64,000 nt of DNA from Clarkia xantiana subsp. parviflora (GCA_036873135.1 JAPTYO010000018.1:10221503-10285502), one strand, 5' to 3'. Positions 47,907 through 58,871 are shown, counted from the stretch's first letter. A program made the numbers and translations. The notes: generated by a model from the sequence alone, not told the origin.

Positions 47907-49442
47907 GGCGGGAAACATTTGTGATTTCCCTCCCTTTTTGCTAGTTATAGTATTACTAACCTTCCCTTTTGCCTATTTTCTGAATCACAACCCACGCAGC
48001 TAAGGAACAGAGCTCCACCTTCCCTTCTTCCCTTGGATCTGCGCACCTTCCCTTCAAAGGTAATACATTGACTATCCTTCATTAATTTACTTCTACTAGT
48101 CAATATCATGCAGCCATGTTGTGTTGATGACAAGTTTGGTGAATGGGTGAACATATAATATGTAATTACTTGTACATATTTCAGTTTTCAAGATTAGTTT
48201 TTGAAGGGCTTACTGTTAAAATATATGTCTGTAGAACTTGATCATAGAATATGATATTTAAAAGCAACATAACATGTAATGAGCTAACATGAAGCTAAGT
48301 TGCTAATAATATGGAAACTAATGGAAATCGGGTTGCTTGTAAATTTCAGCCAGGAATTTAACGAGATAAAAAAGTATGAGAAAACAGGTTTGCGGTACAA
48401 AACGAAATGCATATGATATTCAAGGATTTGGTTAAAACTTGCTGAATCCCGATATGGATAAATGGATTTTAAATGCTGTCCTTGGGGCTGCAAACAGTCG
48501 AGACTAGGCTGAGCAAGAAGAAGATGTTATTGTTTCCCGTAGAAGGCTGAATCCTGGTGATGACTCACATTTTTCCCATGGAATCGTGAATAACTCCCAA
48601 CTGATAGTGGAAGAGTTTTATGATGTGGATTACGGTGATGAATACGATGATGATGTAGTTGCACGTGATGTCCACATTCCATCTTATACACACAGAAATA
48701 ACAGGCGAGGAGGTGCACATCGGGTGAACAATCGAGGAGGTGGTCGTGAAACGTATCAACCCCGAAGGAATTATGAAGCTGAGAATGGGGAAGCCTATCC
48801 TACACGTAGAATGTCTATCAGAAGGACTTCTAATGGTGGCTCCCAGCACAATCCTCGAGAGGTAGGCAATCCTTCGGGTCGTGCAAACGTCCCGAGTAGT
48901 GGGGACATCATTGAAGCCAACTAATTGACTAAATCATCCGTAATGGTTCTAATCATCAAGTAACAACAAGGCTTGCGCGTGGAATCGGTATGGGTAAGTT
49001 TGGTGGAATGGGGTCATCAAATAGTGTGAAAGAATCACTACTCATTCTACATGGAAAGTAAGTATGAACCTTATGTAACTAGGCATGTTACAAAAGTACA
49101 CTTTATGTCTAACTTATTAATGATATGAATGAATGTTAAATGTAGAATTGCACCAAACTCATTTATACGAGATTTGACAGTTGCGCTAAGAGGTAACTGG
49201 TCTAGACCATTTACCAACTGGACAGATGTTCCGGAATTACAAAAGGATGACTTGTGGAAGGTCTATAAGGTTAGTGTTTTGGCTGATTTGACTCATGTTT
49301 ATCCATTAATGTTGGAACTGATTTGATTTATTGTTCGGCTTGTCTATAACATCGTTTGTTGATGCAGAGTATGTGGAGTGTGCATGAGGAGGAGGAGGAT
49401 ATGCTCTATTTCAGGGCATTCAACAAAAGCATAATTGAGTAA
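47907..49442 (+). pseudogene. Gene relic U8 (lacks the shared TAG)
   Basis: E2F-type motif at 47907-47915, ATG 48376, stop TAA 49440-49442. At the site of the shared TAG this copy has CAG (48842-48844), so the frame reads on for about 28 codons. It has its own stops instead: TAA (CAA elsewhere) near 48434 and TAG (CAG elsewhere) near 48505. Exon 2 spans 49148-49269 and the last exon begins near 49370. Confidence 0.63.
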
Positions 49443-49491
49443 CACCTAAGTCATATACCTTAAATGATTAATGTATACTTCAACTTATTAG
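49443..49491 (+). repeat. AT-rich satellite, interrupted by element E
   Basis: Ends in ATTAG (49487-49491), the left target duplication of E. The monomer continues at 59679. Confidence 0.88.
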
Positions 49492-50274
49492 TGTTAGGTT
49501 CCGAGTCTAGGGTCAACGAGCGGTCGACTCAAATCTCGTTCCTCACTGGAGATGTCGCGGATCTGATGCTCTCGGGTTGTACTGTCCTAGCTCATATCCT
49601 TCCGTCCTTAGCTTCTCTTCTCCTTTTGCCCTGCAGAAGGGGCAGTACCAGGCACAGAGGGGGGGGGGTGGTGCCTGATGAACCCTCTCCGATGCCTAAG
49701 TCAGTACGGTTTTTAGAGAGATAAAGCTAGAGAGATGTCAGAGCAAAATTGTGCAACTTGCCAAGATGATCAAATGAATAGTGGAGGTGGGGTATTTATA
49801 GGCAACGGTGTCATTAAGGTGGCTTAATGACATCGTTAACCTTTAAACACAGTTAATTAACCTTTAAACACGTAATTAAGACCTTAGGATACGGAGAAGG
49901 TAGGCGGAATAAACCGAGTATGGGAGTCCAAGAATGGTGTCGGGGCCCTTGGGGGGAAGGGAAATCCGACCCCCAAGGGTAGGGGTTGGGTGAGGCCACC
50001 CAACCCCTCCAAGGGGGGATGGGGTTGGCCAACCCTATCCCCCCTAGGGGAGATCGGGTTGGTCCACCCGATCTCCCCTAGGGGAGGTCGGGTGTGGCCA
50101 CCCAACCTCACCTAGGTGAGTTTGACTCGGCCGGACGAGCGCTTCGGCCTCGTCCGGGCCGTTGGTGTTCTCGCGAAGTGTTCGGGTTGAAGTTTCGATT
50201 TACAATCATTAACGGGATGATAAAAATACAACGATTTGGAAGTCAACGGGTTCAAATTGGGCGTATATCCATCA
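49492..50274 (-). repeat. Element E 3' LTR (783 bp)
   Basis: TGTTAGGTTCC...TATATCCATCA. TATA box TATAAATA at 49793-49800 (minus). Palindromic repeat block at 49980-50120. One palindromic unit shorter than the right LTR. Confidence 0.93.
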
Positions 50275-50290
50275 CATGCCCCCGAGTCAA
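50275..50290 (-). other. Polypurine tract of element E
   Basis: Minus-strand TTGACTCGGGGGCATG abuts the 3' LTR. Confidence 0.75.
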
Positions 50291-51683
50291 CCAATGGCCT
50301 AACCCTTGATTGACTCTATTTTAGGATAGTATGACACGCGCAATTTGAAACCGGGGTTTTACCTTTCATCTGAATGCTTACTTACCCATGGATGCGTGCC
50401 TCTGACTCTGCCCCCTGCCTTATAAGATAGAGGAAGTGTAAACGTCAGAGCAGTACGGACACGTGCCTAAGCACGCGTCCGTCTGAAGTGGGAATAATAA
50501 ATCTTTCCTTGCTACAGACGTATATTTCGAAAAATACACGCTCGCATAGGGATACAATACGAATGCAACTAAATGACTTATGCTTCAATTTCATGCCGGG
50601 TTTTGCCTAAGTGGAGAAAAATTTAGTTTTGGCCTAAAATTTTTTTCTAAGTATGGGATGCTCAAGAATAAACCTAACTTGATGGTTTTTCTAAGTATAG
50701 AGATATACTTAGCCATAGTTAAAGGGGGTAAAAGTGATGGTTTTTCTTTAACCCTTAGATCTCACTTAAAAATAAATGGAGGGTGGTGATTAGAACTCTT
50801 TAAAAAACCCTACCATCTTTCAAATATATAGGAGAGTTAGAAAAATACCTTAGTTAGTCACCATAGCCACCCTTTTCCCTCTTTTCTCACCCTTGGAGAG
50901 CAAGAAAGAATTTGGAGCACACCCAAGGAGGAGGCCGGCCGAAATTTCCGGTGAGGGACCAGAAATCCGACCAGCAGCTCAGTCGGGACGATCGACGACG
51001 CCAGGGCCCAGCCGGAGACGACGACTTGGCTTCAGGCGGACGGCAGCTGACGGCGGTGCGGGGCGCGACGGAGGCGACAGGGGCCGCCATTCACGACGGC
51101 GAGGGGCTCCACAGCTTCGACGGGCGGCCACGGCGGCGGGACAGGCGGGGATAGACGTAGCTCGACTCCGGCGGCGGGAAAATCGAGGCTCCGGCGGGGG
51201 GCTGATTTCGGCCAATTCCAAAATTCGACTTCCGGACCCGTTTATCACATCGGGTCGGGTTTTCCGAAGGTCCATTCTTTTCCTTTCCGTTACCGCGTAA
51301 ATTGTTGATTTTTGAATTGCCGATACTTGATTGCCGATACTTGATTGAATGTGGGATTGTCGTGGATAGCCGTAGATAGTTGTGGATTTGGAAAAAATTT
51401 GGCCGGTCGTCCGGAGATAGTTTCTTGTCCGATTAAACTATCCCCATTTTGAATTTGATGTCGAGTCGCCATTTGTGCGTTGATTTCCGTTGGAGGGCGT
51501 AATGGTAATTTTGCCCGAAAACCGAGTTTAGGTTCGGACAAAATTTTTCGATTTGGTCGTCGTGGTGTCCTTGGCTCATGCTTGTTATCTTTGTTGGGAG
51601 TTTTCGAATCCTTGATTGTTGTCGTTGGTCGAGCGCCGGGGTATTCCCGGTTTTTCGGGAATTTTCTTGTTTTGACATTTGTC
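50291..51683 (+). other. Leader/promoter region of the antisense gene of E
   Basis: AT-rich to 50880, with AAAACCCTA near 50805 and TATATAGG near 50825 as possible core promoter elements. Then GC-rich 50890-51290, then AT-rich again. No ORF with recognisable similarity; open frames in the GC-rich part are Arg-rich composition effects. Probably a long 5' UTR. Confidence 0.45.
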
Positions 51684-54151
51684 ATGTCGTGGCAGGTACT
51701 GTATTCCTAGTGGTGTCCCCGCACACAGACTCTACAGAGGCGTTACATCCTCCGAAGGATGAGTGAGTTCCTTTTCTCTTCTTTTCGTCGCATTAATTCT
51801 TTTCCTATCATTAGCTTAGTGTCGCGATCTGAGCTGGAGTGTTAGTCGAAACTTGATTCGGACTTTGGGATTTCCTGCTACCTTTGACTTAGGTCTCGCT
51901 GCTCTGTCGGAGAACCACCTAACTAGGTCTGATTACAATGAGCACGTTACCTTAGGAGATATCTGTCCCTTAGATGAGCCTCTATATCCTTTCCTCCCCT
52001 CCTTGGAGAATACCCGCGAGACGGTGACGGAGCCCCCTAGGGGGAAGGTCGTCGTTTACCCCTCCCAGATTCGATTTGGGCTGAGACTGCCTTACTGCGA
52101 CGACCTCGTAGAGTTGAGTAGGTTCTTCAGGATTTCTCCGGTGAACCTTGCTCCTAGTGCCCTCCGCGTCTGGGTGGGCTTCCGGGTATTGTGCCACTGG
52201 TACTCCTGGAAGTACTCTCTAGTTCTGTTCCGATGCTTCTACCGGTTCCAATACCAGAGGAAGGTAGGCTTTGCGAGTTTTGTAACTCGCCATCCGTCCT
52301 TCAAGGATTCCCGATTTGCTGATTTCGGGTTGAGTGGGGTCGAGTGGGATACCTCTCTTCGCTTCGTGGCCCGGAGTGACAACTCGGCCAGTCACTGGGC
52401 CAAGCATTATTTCTTCATCACGGATCGTTACGTCACTTGGTCGGTCTTGAATGAGGATCGGTCGGATGGTTGGCCTGCCTTCGGGGAGTTTTCACCTGTT
52501 GATTTAGAGACTATGAAGATCATTCATGAGAGCAACAGGACTCGATCATACTGCCCCGTGTCCTTAGTGACTGAGACGGATCTTTACGAGGCAGGGATCA
52601 GTTTGACTCCTGACTCAGGGGGTTCGGTATGTTACTTAGTCTTCTCATCTTTATTTACTTTCTGCTTTTCCTTTGTAGGTTGGTTTCACGGAAAAACCTA
52701 TAACGTGCAGGGAGCACCGATCGACCTGAGCAAGAGGAAGGCTCCTTCTAGCTCCACTCTGAAGAAATTCCCCATGCTTGGGAAGAAGGCTGGGGCCTCT
52801 GGTATACTTCCTCCTGTTTGCTTCTTTATGGTATACTTGTGTTTTCCTTATCTTGTTTTTCTTACATTGCTAGGGCGCTCTCCCTTGGTGACCGAGAGGG
52901 TTGTCTCCGTAGGCAAAGACTCTGGACCTTCCAAGTCCAAGTCGCGGAGATCTGACTCTGAGGCCGGGGCCTCGGCTGTCAAGAGGAAGAAAGCTGCGGA
53001 TCCTCCTTCGCCTGTTGCTCGTCCCCCGACCCTATCTCGCGATAAAGAGATGGTGGTCGAAGAGGCGCCTTCCCATACTGATAAAGGGAAGCTACCTGTT
53101 GGTGGTGGTTCCCCTGCCCCCCAGCCGAGGGCACGGTCATCAGGTTCGATCTCTACCTTATCACTGATGCTTCTATGTTTATATTTTCCTTTGACTTGCT
53201 TCATTTGTATAGGTGGGCCTCCGGCTTTGAGTCGGAAGGACTTCGGACGTCTTACTGACGAGGATGTCGTTGGGTCTGAGTGGACTCCCTTCGCTGGTTT
53301 GAAGGAGTTCCACCTTGATAGCGGCTCCTCTTTGCGGACTCCTGAGGTTGGCATCCGTGTACTTCGCGGTGCCATCCCTCCTGGCGATCGTGCTGCTCAG
53401 CCTAAGTCTCCTGGGGAGACTCGGCGCTTCGTTCAGGGTGTACTCTCTCGTTATGCACCTGTGAGTTGTTCCTTTCTTTCTTCTTTATACTTTTATGTGG
53501 TTGGTTTTTCGATTACTCATCCCTTGTTTAAATTATCAGGGTATGTCTGACATGGTGAACATGTCATCACTCGTGCTCGAGCTATCTGACGAGAAGAAGA
53601 CCCTTGAGGACAGCCAGGTCTCTCTGAAGGCGGAGCTCGCCACTGCTGCTGAGAAGGCGCGTTTATCTGATCTAAAGATGCAGGAGCTCAGGGACCAAGT
53701 GTCCTTACTTGAGACTACCGTAGGTAGCTTACGCCGGGAGGCTGAGGTTGCATCTTCACTCCATTCTGAGGAGTTGCGGAAGTTGGAGGCTAGGTGCCGG
53801 GCAGAGGAGAGGACTGTCGCAGTGTCTGAGTACAAGGCTTCCTCTGCTTTCACTGCTGACTATAGCGCGCGGCTCACTCAGGAGATGAACCAGTTTGGTG
53901 AGTATCTGGTTGATCATATTTTTCGCATTGATCCTCAGTTTCCAGTTGGCGATCTTGATGATTTTGGGCCATACGCTACTGGTTACATGGTTGTCCTTAG
54001 GGGTCAGGCTGCTGTTGCAGACGAGCCTCCCCCTACACAGGTGGATGCTACGCCTGTGGATATCGATACTTCAGACTCCTCCTCTTCCTCCATCTCTGCC
54101 GGTGGTTCAGCCTCAGGGGGTCAGGGTGACTCTCCTGAAGGCTCTGATTGA
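51684..54151 (+). CDS. Antisense gene of element E (Transposase_28-like, spliced, apparently intact)
   Basis: Proposed exons: 51684-51695 (start uncertain), 51820-52626, 52711-52801, 52874-53143, 53213-53460 and 53540-54151. Introns of 69-124 bp have GT-AG ends, phases agree throughout and no stop occurs before TGA 54149-54151; about 679 residues. The N-terminal domain (VVVYPSQIRFGLRLPYCDDL, SALRVWVGFRVLC, KHYFFI) aligns by eye with exon 2 of C and resembles Pfam Transposase_28. The middle is Lys/Arg/Ser/Pro-rich, likely nuclear. The last exon is a coiled coil of about 90 residues with a Ser-rich acidic tail. Extra antisense ORFs are known in Tat elements; the function is unknown. An alternative first exon ends at the GTGAGT at 51763. 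Confidence 0.75.
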
Positions 54152-54529
54152 TGTTTCTACATCTTGCTATCTTTGTATATATAACCATACTCTTTCTCCC
54201 CTTTGATGGGTTGAGTATCTTTTTGGGTTGTTGTTGGATTTTGTGTTGCTTTCCTTTGTCGTTGACTGTGTGGTTCACTTGGCTTTACATTGGTACTTCG
54301 CATGCTTTTGTATATACCCCTTTGATTATGGACTCTTCCTTTGGTGTGTTTCCTTTACCTATCCTTCTATTGTGTTTTCCTTCATGCCATACCTGCTATT
54401 TCATCAAGAAAAAACATTATGTGTTCTTCATATCACTTTACTTTGAAAATACTTTCTCATGGGATCCTTCTTAGTGATGGTGTAATACTTTCTTCTGATA
54501 CCCTTTGAATGGTATGTATGGTACTGTTA

Positions 54530-55310
54530 GGCCAAAGATACGCTCTTGGTGGGCGTCGAAAACTGTTCACGAGACAGGCTCTCGGAGGGCACTTAACGTT
54601 TCACAGGATAGGCTCCCGGAGGGCACAGGTTAGACCAAAGATACGCTCCTGGTTGGCGTCGAAATCTGTTCACGAGACTGGCTCTCGGAGGGCACTTAAC
54701 GTTTCACAAGATAGGCTCCCGGAGGGCAAAAGTTAGACCAAAGATACGCTCCTGGTTGGCGTCGAAGCTGGTAGTTTGAAATCTACCTCAAGATACGCTC
54801 TTGGGGGCGTCGAATCTGGTAGTGTTTTTTCTACCTCAAGATACGCTCTTGGGGGCGTCAAATCTAGTAGGTTGCAAATCTACCTCAAGATACGCTCCTG
54901 GGGGCGTCGAAGTTCGTAGTTTTTGGAAACCACTCTCAAGATACGGTCTTGGTGCGTCGAAAGTCGTAGTATAGGAACTACTCTCAAGATACGCTCTTGG
55001 GGGCGTCGAATGTCGTAGTATGAACACTACTCTCAAGATACGCTCTTGGGGGCGTCAAAATTCGTAGTTTTTGGAAACCACTCTCAAGATACGCTCTTGG
55101 TGCGTCGAAGGTCGTAGTATGAACACTACTCTCAAGATACGCTCTTGGGGGCGTCGAAGGTCGTAGTATGAACACTACTCTCAAGATACGCTCTTGGGGG
55201 CATCGAAGGTCGTAGTATGAAAACTTCTCTCAAGATACGCTCTTGGGGGCGTCGAGGGTCGTAGTATTGGAACTACTCTCAAGATACGCTCTTGGGGGCG
55301 TTGAAAACTT
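54530..55310. repeat. 3' UTR tandem repeats of element E
   Basis: Two copies of a roughly 120-bp unit (CGAGACAGGCTCTCGGAGGG) at 54530-54770, then about a dozen copies of a roughly 49-bp unit (CTCAAGATACGCTCTTGGGG) at 54775-55310. Between the antisense gene and the sense stop codon, as in A, B and C, but unrelated in sequence. 54152-54530 is the T-rich 3' flank of the antisense gene; 55311-55575 is unique. Confidence 0.88.
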
Positions 55311-55575
55311 GTTGTTGACTTGAAGTCATATTTGTGTAAGGATAACTTTATGATTATATCACCGCATTCATTGGAAAATACCTTTGAAGGAAATCCTACT
55401 CTCTTAAGAGCATTCATGTTTTTTGTACAGATGGGGTGCCTTGGATGGGTCAAGACACCCTATGGAGGAAATCAAAGATAGTTGTAGAGTTGGAGTAACT
55501 TCGTGAGTTCTCCTTCTCAAAAGTTGTTTTTGGAAAACTTAGAATGCATGAAAAAGCGAAGTGCTAGATATGAAA

Positions 55576-57360
55576 CTAAGGATAATGGGTGGTCGGTTTG
55601 TCTGTTGCCACGTACTCCTTTAGGCCTCCATTGTAAATCATTTCCTCCACTTCTATCTTCAGCACCATGCAGTTGTTGGTTTGATGCCCCCAAGTCCCAT
55701 GGTACTCACACCATCCCTGTGCATCTCTTCCTAGGAAGGCCTTGCCCTCCTCCCTGCATGTGGGTAGCTCCTCTTTGAGGTGCTTCTGGAAAATTTCTTC
55801 TATGCTCACTGTAAGGGGTGTGAATGTGAAGTTTACACTTCCTCCCAGTGTGTCAGTCTCTCTTTCTTTCTCCGGGACTTCATCCAGTTGCTCCATCTCC
55901 TTTGCAAACGCCTTGTCTAGCTTTTCTTTGAGCTCTCTCATCGTGCTCGTCATGATCATCTCATAAAGCCCTCCATAGGCCTCAAATGAGTTTGGGTGCA
56001 TGTTTCGAATGAATGCTTTGATGGCTTCTCCTCTTGTGATGTCCATATTGGCACCGTAACTGGAGAATCTCTGGAAGTAGCTTGATATTGGCTCCCGCGG
56101 CATTTGCTTGATATCATCGATGTAACGGAAGCCTCTTATGATGGAGTCCCTTGTTCTTTTCCCTTCTATGGTTTCTGGCTGCCAAGGTATGGCTGTCACC
56201 TTCACAGCCTTGCTCGTGTGTCTCTTCTTAGGCATTATTTGAAAAAACTGCCAGCTCAAACGGAGTGCCACTCCATTCTTCATCTTTCCTTGCCTTTGTC
56301 TCTTTCCCCTCTTCTTTCTATTTTGACTGGCTCCTACCATGACCACTGCCACTGTGTCTGTCCCGTGTGATCCACGTCTCATGGAGTTGACGTAGCACTG
56401 CCTTGCAGTGCGTTGATCACCCAGGACTTCTCCGACTCCATTCTCAGTGATGTACTTCAACTTCTGGTGTACGGTGGATGGCACGATTTCATATGGGTTT
56501 ATGGTTGTCCTTCCTAGGATTCCATTGTAGGCTCCCAGGCTTTCAACCACCAAGAAATTAACATTCACCTTCAGCTGTGTCCATCCTTGGCCCATGGTCA
56601 CTGGCAGGGTTATCATTCCCAGGGGGTAGCTTGTTGCCCCTGAGAAGCCAACTAGAGGGAAGTTGACTGGTTTGATGTCTGCCTTTGTCTTCCCTATTTC
56701 TTCTAGGACCCTTGGGCTCAGGAGGTCTGCTAAGCTGCCCCCATCTACTAGTATTCTCTTTACATCAAAATTGTCAATGTCTATCGTGATGACTAGAGCA
56801 TCGTCATGTGGGAAGACGATGTGGCTCTTGTCCTTCTCTGAGAATTCGATCTTCATCTCCTCTCCTTCTCGTGGCCTTTTCCTCCACCTTGGCACTGAAC
56901 TCAATTTGGATGCGTAAACCTCCCTTGCATTAGCAGTTGGGCCACCTGACGCTACTCCCCCGTGAATCATATTTATGGTCCCTCTCTTGTTGGGTGGAGG
57001 ATTGTAGTCTACTTTGCCTTTGGCCTTGTCTCTGTGTGATGGCCCTAACTGTATACTGTTGCCCCCATGATCCACGAACTGCTTTAGTTCTCCCCTTTGG
57101 ATGACATTGTTGATGCTTAGCTTTAGGCTGAAGCATTCGTTCGTGTCATGCCCATATGCTTCATGGTTATCACACCATCTATCCTTGTGTGTCCCTACCA
57201 TTGGGGCTCTCCACCTTGCAGGGGGTGACCAGAGTTTCTGATTCCGCATCTCTCTGAGGACAGTAGCTGGAGTGGCGTTCAATGGGATGAACTTGATAAC
57301 GTTGATTTCCCTGGCTTTCAGTGGTTCTCCATTTGATTTCTTTGCTGGGGCGGACGCCAT
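55576..57360 (-). CDS. Element E: gag knuckle, protease and fused second gag-like module
   Basis: 594-residue open frame. Residues about 60-75 are a C-x2-H-x4-H-x4-C knuckle (CDNHEAYGHDTNEC). The protease is at about 165-330 with ILVDGGSLADLL and NGILGRTTINP. Where RT should follow there is a short basic linker and then a second gag-like region, residues about 410-594: YIDDIKQ, SSYFQRF, DITRGEAIKAFIRN, then a second knuckle CEYHGTWGHQTNNC with GLKEYV. It parallels the first gag (SIDDVKQ, SYYTRF, DITEGEIIRAFIRN). It ends at TAG 55576-55578. No RT motif is present. The duplicate may come from recombination with a related gag; a role is unknown. Confidence 0.88.
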   Translation of the reverse strand: MASAPAKKSNGEPLKAREINVIKFIPLNATPATVLREMRNQKLWSPPARWRAPMVGTHKDRWCDNHEAYGHDTNECFSLKLSINNVIQRGELKQFVDHGGNSIQLGPSHRDKAKGKVDYNPPPNKRGTINMIHGGVASGGPTANAREVYASKLSSVPRWRKRPREGEEMKIEFSEKDKSHIVFPHDDALVITIDIDNFDVKRILVDGGSLADLLSPRVLEEIGKTKADIKPVNFPLVGFSGATSYPLGMITLPVTMGQGWTQLKVNVNFLVVESLGAYNGILGRTTINPYEIVPSTVHQKLKYITENGVGEVLGDQRTARQCYVNSMRRGSHGTDTVAVVMVGASQNRKKRGKRQRQGKMKNGVALRLSWQFFQIMPKKRHTSKAVKVTAIPWQPETIEGKRTRDSIIRGFRYIDDIKQMPREPISSYFQRFSSYGANMDITRGEAIKAFIRNMHPNSFEAYGGLYEMIMTSTMRELKEKLDKAFAKEMEQLDEVPEKERETDTLGGSVNFTFTPLTVSIEEIFQKHLKEELPTCREEGKAFLGRDAQGWCEYHGTWGHQTNNCMVLKIEVEEMIYNGGLKEYVATDKPTTHYP

Positions 57361-58820
57361 TCCTGCTGCCTTGTGTGTTGAGGTGCCTGAGGTGGCTTTC
57401 CTTTGTTCGGCTTTGCATTGTCTTCCTTAGCTGCTTGGATCTTTGCTTTCTTGCTTGCCCTGTGCCTCTCCAGGTCTATATGAGTTTTTACTCTTCCTGC
57501 AAGCTCCTCTAAGGTGCTCGCTGGTTTCTTGGCCATCTTTTCTGCCAGCGTTGACCCGAAGTGGCCTAGGTTTCTGATGAAGGCTCGTATTATCTCACCC
57601 TCAGTGATGTCGCCCTGGATGTCTGCTATGTTTTGGTTGAACCTAGTGTAGTAACTGGCCAAGGATTCATCATTTTCTTGCTTCACATCATCAATGGAGC
57701 CTGTTCCTTTGAGGAGCTTCCTTTCTCCTAGATACCTCTGAAGGAACTTTGCCTTTAGCTGCTCCCATGAGTGGATGCTCTCAGAGGGTAGGCTGAAGAA
57801 CCAGTGTGAGGCCACCCCTGATAGGGTGTTTGGAAATAGGAGTGCCTTGTATCTTTCATCAGTGGTTCTCCCAAATAGGGAGGCTTCATGCTGCTGAATA
57901 TGCTCCAAAGGGTCTCCCTTGCCATTGTATTTTGCAATCTGGACTGTATGCAGGGAGTCCGGCACCTTGCTCATCTCCAATTCCCTTGTGAAAGGGTGGT
58001 TCGTTTTGTCACTTAGACAATGCAAGCTATGTTTCTTTGAATCGTTCATTTTCCTTGTTATCATTGCCTCTATTTCTTCTGGAGTGATCAATATCGGTGT
58101 CGGAGTGTAATTTCTTTGATAGCCTCCGTAGTTATAGATAGGGCTTGCCGGGATCCCTTGTCCGTATTGATACGGACTGTAGGTGTATCCTTGGTGTCCC
58201 TGCTGGGGTGCTTCATAGAATTCTTGCCTCCTTGGAGGTCTTGCTTGTCTGTCCTCCCCCAGTGGGGTGTAAGCCCTGGCGTTCTGCTGTTGCCTAGGAG
58301 GCACGAATTGTTGCCTTCCCTCTGGGGGTGGCTCCTGGTAATTTCTTCTTTGCTCCTCTCGTTGCCCAGCTTGGGGGTGCGAGTAGTGCTCTTCAGTTGG
58401 GAGCTGTTCTTCTTCATGAGCTTCTGTGTTTGTCCCCTGGGTGTATACCGGCCTTGTGTATGTTGTGTAGGCGCAGTTGTCATTCCTTTGGGCCGGCATC
58501 CCATACGGGTACCCCTGGGGTTGCGCCTCATAGTAATATCCCTCAGGGGGTGCCGTGTGTTGGGATGGCACTCCCTGTTGCTCCCTCTCTCTCTGTGGCC
58601 TCCTTGCCAAGGGGGTTGAGGCTGTGGAGGACTCAGCCCCAGCTGGGCGTGAGGGTCCTCCCTCCTGGTCGTTGTGTTGAGGAGGCTGTGGGGTTCCTTG
58701 TGGTTCTGGTTGCACTGGTCGTTTCCCCGGGTTAGGCTGCCTTCCTGGGGGTATAGGCTCTCTCCTTCGCCCATTGCCCCCTGGTGGGCGGTGGTGCCTA
58801 GACACCCTGCTGTTCGTCAT
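57318..58820 (-). CDS. Element E gag, N-terminal and capsid part
   Basis: 500-residue frame from ATG 58820, 52 bp inside the 5' LTR. The first 230 residues are rich in Pro, Gln, Tyr and Gly. The capsid-like domain follows at about 265-430 (KYNGKGDPLEHI, WFFSLPSES, DESLASYYTRF, IIRAFIRN), then a Lys/Ala-rich linker. It overlaps the next frame (start 57360) by 43 bp in a -1 relation. Either this is a single indel that split gag or a programmed frameshift makes the gag-protease fusion; the knuckle lies in the downstream frame, which favours an indel. Confidence 0.88.
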   Translation of the reverse strand: MTNSRVSRHHRPPGGNGRRREPIPPGRQPNPGKRPVQPEPQGTPQPPQHNDQEGGPSRPAGAESSTASTPLARRPQREREQQGVPSQHTAPPEGYYYEAQPQGYPYGMPAQRNDNCAYTTYTRPVYTQGTNTEAHEEEQLPTEEHYSHPQAGQREEQRRNYQEPPPEGRQQFVPPRQQQNARAYTPLGEDRQARPPRRQEFYEAPQQGHQGYTYSPYQYGQGIPASPIYNYGGYQRNYTPTPILITPEEIEAMITRKMNDSKKHSLHCLSDKTNHPFTRELEMSKVPDSLHTVQIAKYNGKGDPLEHIQQHEASLFGRTTDERYKALLFPNTLSGVASHWFFSLPSESIHSWEQLKAKFLQRYLGERKLLKGTGSIDDVKQENDESLASYYTRFNQNIADIQGDITEGEIIRAFIRNLGHFGSTLAEKMAKKPASTLEELAGRVKTHIDLERHRASKKAKIQAAKEDNAKPNKGKPPQAPQHTRQQEWRPPQQRNQMENH

Positions 58821-58852
58821 TGCTCGTGTTATAGCCAGGCTTTCTGTCCGAA

Positions 58853-58869
58853 GCCCACTGACGGCGCCA
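58853..58869 (-). other. Primer binding site of element E
   Basis: Minus-strand TGGCGCCGTCAGTGGGC, two bases from the LTR; shares its first nine bases with the A-D sites. Confidence 0.75.
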
Positions 58870-58871
58870 AG

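Noticed and set aside
50893..51300. 135-codon Arg/Gly-rich frame in element E
   Set aside because: GC-rich leader region with open frames on both strands; no conserved motif, no counterpart in B or C.
54775..55310. CRISPR-like regularly spaced repeats
   Set aside because: Spacers are themselves repeats and the units are contiguous; plant retroelement 3' UTR.
57318..57360. Programmed -1 frameshift between the two E frames
   Set aside because: The zinc knuckle, normally part of gag, lies downstream of the shift, and I see no clear slippery heptamer with a stable structure; a simple indel is more likely.
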